64,000 nucleotides of DNA from Ignelater luminosus (taxonomy: Eukaryota > Arthropoda > Insecta > Coleoptera > Elateridae), in NCBI GenBank assembly GCA_011009095.1, contig VTPC01090605.1, forward strand, positions 1 through 64,000, read 5' to 3'. The first letter of the stretch is position 1; the number at the start of each line of letters is the position of its first letter. The notes under the pieces were generated by a model. It made no database searches, had not been told where the DNA came from, and saw nothing but the letters and a program-made list of their open reading frames with translations. This document shows positions 46,306 through 56,860 of this stretch, one piece after another. A program made the position numbers and the translations under genes.

Positions 46306-48018
46306 TTTAATATTGATCACTTTACAATGTGACATCCTCTGCGGGGTTGGTTGGGCGACGGAGCAGCACCTTGATTTGAACACTAACATCAAGCTTTTTA
46401 TATTTATTTTATTTCTTACAGGACTTCGGTTGAGATTTTTTTGGGGTTTTGGTAATAAATGAATTTTGGTAAAACCTGTCCTGGTTTTGGGTTTTGTTTG
46501 CTATTTTTGTTTTCTGATTTTTTACTCTTGTAGAGTGGATTCTCAGCAAAAATCTGAGTGGTTTGCTTTGCGATTCAGTCTTAACCGAATCGGTATGGTT
46601 AAAAGTGGCTTCTGGCTTGAGAATTTGGGCTCGTTGGAAGCTTCGTTTCAGCGAGGAGCGCTGAATGGTTGTAGTTTGCTGTTTCTTCTGGCCGAGTATT
46701 TAGTGATCGTTAGGGAAGTTTAGGTTGAACGCGGTGCTGAAATACGATGGATCAGCTGTGGCTATGAAATATACTTTGGTGATTTCTGATGTGAGCGGGA
46801 TTGCTCATCAGGAAGGTTTGGATGTTGTGTGATCAGCGTTCCTCGTTTATAACTCCGTGATGGAGAGATGTTTTGATTCCGTAATGGGTAACGTAGGAAT
46901 GTGATTTGCTTTGTTAGGTAAAGCTGCTGATGTTTGATTAGGGGATTTACTTGCTGTTGCAGGTATTTAGTATGCTAGTTGTATTGATTTTTCGACGCCT
47001 TTGGTGGGTGCTGCTATGCACTAGATTATTGGTATTTTTTTTTTGATTTCTTGTATTTCAGATTAGGTCATTTACAGTAGTGTTACTATAAATTCTTTTC
47101 TTGAATTATTGCTTATGCTTGCTTTCGCAGGTGTTTTACATTTTATTTTTTTAATATTTTTTTCCGCCTACTGGGTTCTACTACGCAGATATTTGATTAA
47201 TTTCTATTTCAATTCGTCGTTAAAGGGTGGGTGGTTGGGCGACGGAACGGTCACTGAAATCGAACATTTTCCAGCTTGGTTAGTTATTTAAAAAAATATT
47301 TCAGTTCATCATCGTTTAGGGCGCTTGATTGTTCTGTTTTTCTATGAATTCTTACTTAATTCTTTCTGTTTTTTGAGGTATTTAGTCACTCTTGGTATGT
47401 TCTTACTGCAATTAGGCAATTACGCTCTTAATAGTTTGAACTTCAGGTCATTCACCTTCTTTTATTTATTTACCTTATCCTTGTATTAACAGTGCCATTT
47501 TTAAAAATATTTTGTAGAGATTTCTGTTGTTCGATTTTAGATTGTTGTTGATCTCTGATCAGGAGCGACAGCTCGTTATCAGGAACCCGTTAGGGAGTTG
47601 TTCGAATAGAGGTAGTTATTCTGATGTTCGGAAAATTTGTTTTGAGTTCTTACAATGAGGACTGTAGAGTTTCCTGTAGGACAGAATTTCAACGTATGCT
47701 GGATGTTAAGATGTTCTGGTGATAACTGACTAGTTAATCAGGGTTTTTTTTGATCTAGAGACTTGAAATTTTCTGAATCATTGGATGATAGAGGTCTTAT
47801 GGCGAATTTCTTTTGTTGGTGAATTTCGTGTTGGCAATCTTTCTTTGAACTTATTGGTTATGCAATAGGATATTTTTATTCGCTGGTCGTGCCCTTCCGA
47901 ATTTCATTCTGAGTTTCGGACTTATGAGATCTTCTGGAAGCTTGTATCTTGTTGTTCGCTTAGTCTTTGAATTTCGTCTAGCAACTTTTTTTATTGCTTT
48001 TTTTGTGAAGCAAGAGGA
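46306..48018. other. T/G-skewed block between direct repeats
   Basis: The plus strand is strongly enriched in T and G over A and C. A smaller word, gttgggcgacggaacg or close, recurs at 46,350 and 47,234. Plus-strand frames at 46,220-46,462, 46,466-46,723 and 47,109-47,291 are rich in Phe, Leu and Val as expected from the T/G bias and show no domain. The minus-strand reading (Lys/Gln/Thr-rich) also gives no clear motif. Confidence 0.5.
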
Positions 48019-48117
48019 TATATGTGACGATCACTTTTTGCTTCCGTTACATGTGTTATATTTAATCTGTGCTTTCGGTATGTTCTTGTGTTTTTGATAG
48101 TTTTCTCTCGTTTGGAG
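48019..48117 (-). repeat. About 100-bp repeat, copy B, also one arm of a hairpin
   Basis: Direct repeat of 46,204-46,305. Its inner 45-50 bp (48,067-48,117) are also inverted relative to 48,152-48,205, with a loop of about 35 bases. The minus strand reads SKREKTIKNTRTYRK. Confidence 0.8.
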
Positions 48118-48151
48118 GCTGACTTCACAATGCTTTTTTCTTCAACCTCAA

Positions 48152-48480
48152 CCATCTCTCTAAACGAGAGAAAACTATTTAAGAAATACAAGAGCATACG
48201 GGACCGTTGCAAACACTAACCTCAGAAATACGAAATTTTATAAAAAAAAAAGAAAATAAATTGGAAAAACTAACGAAATTGAAGAGATACTGCAAAGAAT
48301 GATATGAGAAAATAGAAACATGCGACAGAACTTTGAAAAAACCACCCAATATAATAACACGAAAAGGATTAAGAGCAAAGCCGAAAATTAAATATCATTT
48401 GCCAGATAAATTAGCGCAACAAAATAACTCAGAAAATAAACTCAAAGATGAGATTTTAAGAAATTGATCGAGAACAATTA
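48152..48480 (+). pseudogene. Possible Penelope-like N-terminal coding fragment
   Basis: The first part (48,152-48,205) is the inverted copy of the 100-bp repeat and reads LNERKLFKKYKSIRDRCKH. After a shift the frame gives ENKLEKLTKLKRYCKE, a stop, then YEKIETCDRTLKKPPN, then IITRKGLRAKPKI and NKLKDEIL. The order (coiled Lys-rich segment, then the IxxKGLxxKP motif, then a Lys/Glu stretch) resembles the start of the fragment at 24,286-24,650, which ends in a GIY-YIG-like domain. No RT is present here. The family call is an inference from that similarity. Confidence 0.42.
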
Positions 48481-50332
48481 AGTCTACATCAGGATTGTAA
48501 TTGCACGAACTTTGTCCAACTGAAGTAACAACGAAGGCACTCCATAAAAAGACAACCACCCTGTATATTCAAACCTTTTAAAAGTATGTTTAGTAAATAG
48601 AATATAAATCTTAATTTAACCTTAATTTATAGTTTAACCAACATTTCTAATTAAACCTACGTAATTCTAACATAAAGTTAAATCTCAAAGCGTACTCTAT
48701 ATAACTTTCGACCCGTTTTCATAGCAATATTCACTTGCAACACACACGAACTGTAAAAAGCAAAGTTTGTTGAAATTTACAATTCAGCACTACACTTTAC
48801 ACTGTAACGGCTGAATAAAATTCGCATATTATGATTTTACTCAGCGTTCTGCTTTCACATACAACTTCAATTTGCATACAGTTTTAAATTTCATATCCCT
48901 ATAATGCTCGTTTCGTTTTCAAAAGAGTCCTATTTAAGATAGAAATATTATTGTTACAAATATAATAATAGTAATTGGTTTACTTTGAGAAATGGAAGTT
49001 GCATGCGATTAAATTACATCTTATCATCAGGTTATTAAAATTTTTATTTTGATAATGTAGGCACAACGATGTCAAAAGTTTAGAAACTTACCACATACAT
49101 TTTCGTTGATGATTGAAGCCAAACCTCATTGAAAAATCCAAATCGAACCAAAAAACTTCAATTTCTAAAAATAAAATATTTTGAAAGTTAGGAGAAGAAA
49201 TAGAGAAGAACAAAGAACTTTATATTTGGCAACATTTTTCTATTCCCAGCCGGTTAGTAGCTTGTTTGCAAATTGCGATCGATTTCTACAATAGCAGTTG
49301 CTGTCATGTACCAATATGTTTACTTAAACATGTCAGACAACGCCTTTAGCATCAGTCTCCCTCTTTATATTCCAAAATAAATTCTATTAGATTTATTGTT
49401 ATCGAGGGGACGAGTGCTGTTGACTCACCTCCAGTTTTCATAAAGGTTGTTTTCTCGAAGGGCCATAATCCATCTAAGTTCCAGCACATGGGACCACCAA
49501 GTGTGGTTCTAACAGGATAACAAGTGTGACTCATACACCCTTTTTCATAAGTTCTGATGCTGTTTTAATAACATGCTAATAAAAATTTACGACATATAAA
49601 CTAACCAACTACACTACCCTTAATGTTCACGCAATTAAAAAGGACCTGAAAAATGAGGATAGTTAAAATAAAGTTTCGTATAACAGCTATTAAAAGTTTT
49701 ATAATTAAATATGCAGAGTAGAAAATGAGAAAGATAGCAAAGATTATATAAAAATTTTAAAACAAACATTATTCACCTGTACGTGTGTGTATGTGTACAA
49801 AGCTTGGGGGTAAAAAGACGAGTAAATATGGGAGAGCCAACAGCGCACATTAAACTTCGTTCACCTGTAGGTGGAATTAATTTCATTCGCATGAATTCGA
49901 AATTGTTTGCCACCGTGTTGTATTGATGTCAGGTTTACAACGGTAACAGAATTAAAAAACTTAGGTTTATTTTTAATCACGTATGCAAATCGTAAAGACA
50001 TGAAGAGGACTTTCAATCACTCAAGCGTTTTATTTAACCAGACACCTTTATCAACACAAGTGTTGTTCAAACGTAAATAAGGCTGATCAAGTAGAATAAT
50101 ATCCGCAACATCTGCACTGAATCGTATTTATATAGTACCTACAAGTTTCATTAAACTGTTCTGGTTTTTCAAAACAAAAATTTGTCATTTTAATATCTAA
50201 CTAGCTGTTTGAAAAACCGGAATTACAGATAAGGTTTTTAGTATACTAGTAGATCTCTGCTTTCTCGTGTTTTTACTGAGTGTACGTGGCTCCAGTGGAA
50301 ATGATGTTTGAAGGTCTTGGCACAATGCAATT
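48481..50332. other. AT-rich stretch without recognisable genes
   Basis: Near 48,540-48,572 lie gcactccataaaaagacaac and caccctgta, which look like a degenerate transposon end (CAGGGTGGTT in reverse next to TA). Nothing else was identified. The frame at 49,352-49,534 (minus) has no known motif. Confidence 0.4.
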
Positions 50333-50447
50333 CTTCTTCTTCTTAAGGTGCCTTTTCCATTACTGAAGGTTGGCTATAATTTCGGCAAATTGTTCTCTAT
50401 TTCGAGCTGTTCTAATTAGTGATTGAGTGTCCATGCCTGTCCATTCT

Positions 50448-50741
50448 CTAACGTTTTTTCAGCCATGAGCACTTTCTTCTTCCCGGGCCTCTTTTCCCTT
50501 CAATCTTCTCCTCCATCATGAGTCTTAGGAAGCCATATTTTTCTCCTCTATAAATATGCCCCAGATAACTAGTTTTTCGCCTTTTTATTATGCTCAGGAG
50601 TTCTCTGTCAGTTCCGGTCGTTCCTAATACCTCGTTGTTGGTTATATGTTCTGTCCAAGAAATCTTCAGCATTTCTCGGAATATCCACATCTCAAAGGCT
50701 TCTATGTTATTCATCTCATGCTGTTCAGTCCAAAAGTCCAA
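50448..50741 (-). pseudogene. RTE-like LINE, C-terminal domain
   Basis: A 97-codon open stretch reads IEAFEMWIFREMLKISWTEH, then LLSIIKRRKTSYLGHIYRGE, then EEKIEGKRGPGRRKCSWL. This conserved block closes the ORF2 of many RTE-like and related LINEs of insects. The frame then continues in shifted form (RTARNREQFAEIIANLQ near 50,390), the usual C-terminus. Confidence 0.88.
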
Positions 50742-50768
50742 GTTTCAACTCCAAATAGTAGAATGGAG

Positions 50769-50787
50769 TATATATATATATATATAT
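50769..50787. repeat. (TA)n microsatellite, about 9.5 units
   Basis: An uninterrupted alternating TA run lying inside the RTE-like relic between the RT and the C-terminal block. It probably arose after insertion. Confidence 0.95.
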
Positions 50788-50999
50788 GTATGTTTTTATA
50801 AATCGATAGAATTTGTGAGGAGTTTCTTCATCGTTTGAAAAACTTTTTTTATTCGGGCTCGAATTTCAGCCTCATGATCAAGATTATTTATTATCCAGCA
50901 GCACAAACTCTATCTGCTTGTTTGAATTTTATTGCCGCAGTTTGGAGTACGCGTGCAGCCATTGCTTTTGTTTTATCTGTATTCATTTCAATCCTACGG

Positions 51000-52022
51000 G
51001 ATCTCCTTCTCGAATTATGTCATTTACAAGTCGTTGTAAATCAACAGCACTGTCCGCGATGATGACTGTATCGTCTGCATATCTTAAGTTATTTATATAT
51101 ATTGTCCGTTGACTTTGATCCCTTCTTCCATGTTTTCAAGAGCTTTTCGGAATATTTGTTCCGTATATATGTATATGAAATAGTAGCGAAGAGAGTATGC
51201 AGCCCTGGCTTACACCTCTTTTTATCGGCATGTCTGTTCTCAATAGTTCATTTATTTTAATCGACGCGCTTTGTTCCAAGTAGAGATTCTTGATCAGACT
51301 AGCATTTTTATGATGCATGTCGTGTCATGTTAGCGTTTCTATCAGTTCTGTGTGTTTTACTAGATCGAACGCTTTTTGGTAGTTGATAAAACACAGGAAT
51401 GAGTCTTTACGTTGGTCCCAACACTTTTGCAACAGTGCCAAGTCCCTTGCAAAATCCAAATTGCTTGTCACTTAGATTTTTCTTGCATTCTCTGTATATA
51501 CGTGGGTGTATGATTTTTAGCAAGACCTTCAGGACTTGGCTCATCAGACTACTTAATCTAAATTGTGAGCATTTATTTGCTTTACTCCTTTTGGGTACAG
51601 ATATGAAAGTGGATTTCAACCAGTCTTCCGGGAAAGTTCCTGTGCTGTGTATTCTGTTTATTAGTAGAGTTAGGATCTGTAGGTTTCCCTCATTGATTAA
51701 CTTTAACATTTCTACATAATTATATTTTGTCAGGGCCGGGGGTCTTTAGTGTCTTTGGCGTTTTAATGGCTTTTGTAACTTCCTATGTTAGTATGTCAAG
51801 TATTGTTTCTTGAGTTTCATTCATTTGGAGTTCTGTTCATTCATTATCAAAAAGATCTTCAATATATTCTTTCCGGATGTTTCCTAGTTCCTTTGGATTT
51901 GTTACAACTTGGTTATTGTCATCTATTAATGTTGTCGGAATGAATCTTTTCTTTATACTTGTGACTTCCTTAATCTTTTTGTTGTTTTGTTTTTTTAGAA
52001 ATTCCTTTAATTCTTGACACAT
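51000..52022 (-). pseudogene. RTE-like reverse transcriptase, YADD intact
   Basis: In order on the minus strand: ELKEFLKKQNNKKIKEVTSI (linker, 52,010), a TPGPDKI block (51,740), LIHSTGTFPEDWLKSTFI-type sequence in the frame 51,709-51,407 (TGTFPEDWLKSTFISVPK), FRLSSLMSQVLKVLLKIIHP, QFGFCKGLGT, then GVSQGCILSSLLFHI near 51,210, and RYADDTVIIADS with the catalytic YADD at 51,070-51,081. These match RTE-type polymerases. The frames alternate, so several indels have occurred. Confidence 0.87.
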
Positions 52023-52480
52023 TTCATATATATACTCTTTTTTAGCTTTCCCACTGTGCCTTCTTATAACTCTCTACGTTTCCTTTCTATGTTTGTAAGA
52101 TCTTCGCGTATTCATCAGTTCTAAGATTTTATCTGTCATTCATGGCTTTTTAGTACTTCTTGTGTTGTCTTGTAGTTTTTCTCTTTGTATGGTTTCAATT
52201 GTTGTCTTGAAGGTATGCCTTATGTCTTCTGTCTTTTCTGATTGTGTTGTTATGTCTCTAATTTTTTCATTAAGTATATCATTGAGTACTTTCTCTGTTT
52301 TTGTGTATACTTCTGGTAGTTAGTTAATAGTTAGCGTTCCAAGTTTTAATGTTCAGTTTGTGAGTTTTATTACTTTTCCTAACATTCCTAAGAATCCTTA
52401 GCATCCGTTGGCCATTTAAGGTCTGCCACGGACTAGAGGCCTTCGGATTTATAGAACTTGCCATAATTATATTATCTAGA

Positions 52481-53701
52481 GAGGGCTTAGTGTGTTGATT
52501 TCTTCTTGCCTTACACACCGCAGTGTTACAGCCGGTTAAAATCAATATGATTACCGCCTGTAAGTATCTGGTTCCAAGCCTATTAGGAAGTTATTCTTCA
52601 TTTAGCCTTGAACCAGTAATAGCGTAGCTGCTGTCCTATGATGTATCCTCACTTGATTCGCTGGTGCTTATTTTTGGTAATGCATTTAGCACAAACAATA
52701 AGCAGCTTTTGGTGCCAGTTAAGTGTAATTCCAAGAAAATAAGCAAGAATCTATAGTCATATAGCTACAGCGGTATCTGGTCGATTAAAATGGAGTACAG
52801 CGGTTGCTGTCAATATCGTTGTGTACTTAGATACTGGGATACTACTACTGCGCGGTAGTAACAATCTTCCCCCTCGGTAGTTATGAACGAATCATTCACT
52901 TGAATCACTCGATTTAGTGAATTGACAAAATCGATTTTTCTTGCAAAACATTTGTCGCTCATATAAATCGAATGTGTTATATAACAAGTTTGAAATTCCA
53001 AAAGAGTTAGCAAGTATCACAATGATGAATATGATTTGAACTAGAAAATCAGAAACATCTAAAATTAAAGTAGTTTACTCGAATGATTTGAAAAAAATCT
53101 ATTCATTTTATAAAACAGAATCGCATGTATATATTCACAAAGTTGAATCAGATTGTTCATGTTTACTTTTCGAACAGGATACGGTATTTATATCGGCGGT
53201 ACGGTTAAGGTCAGCGATAGACTGACCATAATGTGCTGGGAAGAAAAACTCTGAGTGGGGATCTATGACTGAACTCGTAGATATTTACCTTCCGAAGATT
53301 GACCAGACATTTTAATTTCGTATGCTTTACTATTGGAAATTCTACCCAACGAATACTCATGTAGCTTTGCCTGCCGGTGCGTTTATTATCATCAAAACTA
53401 CTGAGTAGCATTTTAGTTGTGTTTTTAAACAAAAAAGATTTGTAGAAAAATAGAGAGTTATCTAAATTAGAAAAATTAATCTGCTACTTTCTGTTTGGCA
53501 CACAATGCTGGGAAACGCTTTGTTTAATTGTTTATTTGTTTTTTTCTTGTTTTTTACTTGTTGCGCAGTTTCGGGATTGAGGAAACCCGCATGGCTGGAT
53601 TTCAGGAATTGACAGAGTTTGAAATCTCAAGATTTACTTATTGTTACTCAAGTACTCAAATACGTACAGACTAAAGTGGGTTTCTCCCAAATCTAGTAAC
53701 G
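52481..53701. other. Unassigned stretch, its end probably LINE 5' leader
   Basis: From about 53,550 the sequence becomes less AT-rich and leads into the ORF1 start at 53,702, so it is probably the 5' untranslated region of the Jockey-like copy. The rest shows no coding motif. Confidence 0.4.
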
Positions 53702-54990
53702 ATGCTCAGACAAACTGAGGATCTTTCAGACGAAGACCTCCGCCTTTTCACTAAGGAATTAAACAAATACGCGAACGATAGACTAGGAACAAACCTATCC
53801 ACAGATAACCCGACAGACGAGTAAAACCCCCACAATACTACAAGATATTACACAAAGACGACACAAAAGACAACCCAAAAACGCACTCGACAAGAGTCAT
53901 CAGAAATTGAAGACATCGATACCAAAAATAGATTTACCATACTACAAGAAGAAGACATAGAAGCAGATTACATCGCCGAGGGAGTACCTCCTAAAGAACA
54001 ACAAACCCGAATCTCCCCCATTATTTTAAAAAACAAAGAACGTTGGACCACCTTGTCCAGCGAACTAAAGCGCCTCAATTTTAACTTTGTTAAAGCAAAA
54101 AACCCAAATGACGGGATAAGCTTCCAACCAGAGGCAGTAGAGGACTACAGAAACACCATCCACCTTCTCGACGAAGAAAAAGCGGAATTTTACACCTACC
54201 AACTCACTGCAAAAAAACCACTCAGGGTAGTAATCCGTGGTATCCCGGCCAAAATCAGCACAGCAGATATCAAAAACGATTTTGAAGAAAAAGATTCCAA
54301 ATAAACTCTGTTATCAGAATTACCGTAAGAAAAGAGAAACGTCCCACCCCTTTAGTACATGTAAGCATCAAGAAGACTCCAAAAGCTGCAGGTATTTGTA
54401 ACCTCGACTCCATTCTACATCTAAAAATCAAGACAGAAACACCCCGATGAAAGCTTATCATTACCACCCAATGCCATAGATGGCAAAACTTCAACCATTC
54501 CCAGAGGGGCTGCCATTTTCACACCCGTTGCGTAAAATGCACCGGAGACCACCACACGGCCAGTTGCACTAAATCAAAAGAACAGCCTGCAACATATGCC
54601 AACTGCGGTGGGGGGCATCCTGAAAGTTATAAAAGATGTCCTAAATTTCCCGAAAAATCAACCCCTGAAAAGAACCTGAAACCGGCAATGGAAAATCAAA
54701 GACCGACCCAAGAGATTTCATCACCCAGCCCGCCACCCCTGGCAAAATCATTCGCAGAAGTAGTTGCAACCCCTTCTGCCCACAGCCACACAACACCCCA
54801 ACGTAAACAGCCCAGTAAGGAAGACTTCTCACTTCTCCTCACCAGAATGCTAGGCAACGCCGCAAACATCAGACATCCCGGCACGCTAAAGAAACTACTG
54901 GCCATTGCCATAGATGCCCTGTCGAATAAAGATATAACAGGCGCTTTTTTAAACTTCCTGCCTGAAATATTAACTCCCCTGGAAGACTAA
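53702..54990 (+). pseudogene. LINE ORF1, gag-like zinc-knuckle protein, second copy
   Basis: The start MLRQTEDLSDEDLRLFTKEL at 53,702 parallels the minus-strand copy. The frame stops at 53,822-53,824, then runs open to 54,304 with the signature KKPLRVVIRGIPAKIS. A shift follows, and the knuckles are read near 54,470-54,650: QCHRWQNF...RGC (second Cys is Trp), CVKCTGDHHTASC (complete C-x2-C-x3-H-x4-C), and YANCGGGHPESYKRC (first Cys is Tyr). The tail at 54,688-54,990 is proline/serine-rich, then LKKLLAIAIDALSNKDITGA to the stop. ORF2 does not follow: sequence after 54,990 has no endonuclease motif. Confidence 0.87.
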
Positions 54991-55959
54991 GACACGACCA
55001 AGACACCCAACATCTCGCCGCGTAGCTCCCCAAATGATATACCAACGCTAAATATCGCCCACTGCTCGAAACAAAGTAGAAACATAGAGGAGTCCCAAAC
55101 AGTTAAACGTACAAAACTTTGTTGCTGCCACTGTAAGCAACGGGCTACCAATTAGCTCCTCATATACCCAACAACACAAACACCCAGACGAATGAAGGAG
55201 GTAAAAGTAAAAAGTATAATACTAGGTACTCCAAAACAATCATGAGACAAAAGAAAAAGAAAAGAAATAACTAGGTTTTTTCAAAACGAAGATTCTAAAT
55301 CAATAATTGTGTATGATATCTGCACGAATAAATAGAGTAAAGATTATATTGAATAAACAAAAAGACCAGTTTATAGTGAACAATTATCCAGAACTAATCC
55401 GGAAATTGTTGTTGTGAGATTAACTTTTAAAGTTAATCTATGATGTTTTGGTATTGCTGAAACTACAGTCTCATAGTCTCATTAAGCTAATTGTAAGACT
55501 TGTGCGGCAATACCAGTGAGTAGAATACTGTTTATTCATTTCTTAAAATTTCCTATATATACAAAAGTAACATGCTGAGCTAATAAAAAACAAAGAAGCA
55601 ACTATTCTGCAATTATGACATTTTACAACTAGTTCACATTTTAAATACGTTAACACTTAAATTTTACTATATTACAGTATAGCATTTATGATAATTTCGT
55701 ATCTTGATAGTATGATGTAAGCTGATACACTTTTTATGTGGCGTTGACCAGAAATTGCAACGTTGCTTGTTTAGCACATTCTTTTACTTATGAAATGTGC
55801 TGTTGGTGGTTGATGCGTTTTGAGATTACCTAGAATGGATTTCTTGTTATTTGTATTGAGAAGACATTAGGCCATTGGATATGGTGAAAATGACAGAAAA
55901 ATAGAAATCCTAAATACAGCTGCTCTTAATTTGTTTCAAGGATTGAAATTGCCGTGTGT
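54991..55959. other. AT-rich stretch without recognisable genes
   Basis: The first 60-200 bases may belong to the LINE copy, but the expected ORF2 start is not recognisable. Beyond that nothing was identified. Confidence 0.4.
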
Positions 55960-56860
55960 TTCCCAGGCCGGTGCTAGAGTATTTGGCGACTATAGCAAAA
56001 CTTGTTAAGGTGCCTTTGTGAGGAAAGCAGAATTAAGCGTGGTGCACTTAATCATTTTCAGTTGTCTTATTCGCTACTGTATAAGGCCTAGTCACCGCGG
56101 TATCTATGGCAAATTGCCTCGTTTAAACCGGCCCTGCTTTAGATAATCCGTGGCACCATGATGATCGTACAAAAAGTGCTTAGGAGCTTGCAAATATGGG
56201 TTTTCATCATGTTATCAATAATGTCTAAGGATTTTTTGGAAAGCGTTGGAAATCTTCTCTAAACGCTCGTAGAGACTAAATAAACAACGAAACTAATTAA
56301 GTGCAGATAAAGTACATCTAGAGTTTATAAAACTTACATATATGGATTTGGATGGACACTAAACAATCAACAGATTATTACTTTAAAATTACAAATTACG
56401 TCAAGCCATTCGAAATGTAGAAGAATCTTTGGATAATTCGTGGCGCTACGCGCTACGCTGCTGATTATAGTACAAAAGGTATGTCTACAGTCTGTGGAAT
56501 TACAAAGTTACAAATCAAAATTAGGAACTTACACAAACATTACAGTTCATAATGTCATTAAATGTCTGAATACTCTGGAAAAATTCTGTGCATGTTAGAA
56601 AAAACGCTGGAAATATACGCTAAACACTCGTAGACACTAAATAACCAGAAGAATATTAGCTCGAAAGTAGCAATTACGTCATATCATTAGAGACGTAGAC
56701 AAATCTTCAGAACAGGTCCTATGCTAAAGTATTTGGCGACTATGGCAGAATGATTTAAGGCACTTTTGTGTGGGAAACAAGATGAAGCGTGCTGCGTTTA
56801 ACGTTTAGTTGTCTTATTTCTCACTGTGTCAACGCCTTATCTCTAATTCCGATTTCGACA
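55960..56860. repeat. Tandem satellite, monomer about 360-375 bp, two to three copies
   Basis: The block 'gtatttggcgactat.gca.aa' to 'cagttgtcttattc.c.ctgt' at 55,977-56,090 recurs at 56,730-56,840, about 750 bp later. An internal block 'gcgttggaaat.t.c.ctaaac.ctcgtagagactaaata' occurs at 56,243 and 56,605 (362 bp apart). A third pair, 'gataatccgtggc.c.atg' and 'gataattcgtggcgctacg', lies near 56,143 and 56,432. The pattern fits degenerate tandem copies with indels. Confidence 0.72.

Larger units (their letters stand above)
50333..52480 (-). mobile_element. RTE-like LINE with endonuclease mostly deleted
   Basis: The element is read on the minus strand. Near 52,340 a short NIKTWN motif (start of an APE-type endonuclease) is followed almost at once by the pre-RT linker, so most of the endonuclease is missing. 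RT and the C-terminal domain follow, with the 3' end near 50,333-50,345, where the element-strand sequence closes in GAAGAAGAA. Stops and shifts throughout make it inactive. It is the most complete LINE 3' half in the window. Confidence 0.83.

Noticed and set aside
46220-47291. Plus-strand hydrophobic frames as possible membrane proteins
   Set aside because: Phe, Leu and Val richness follows directly from the T/G bias of the block. There is no signal-peptide or domain pattern, and the frames are interrupted every 60-85 codons.
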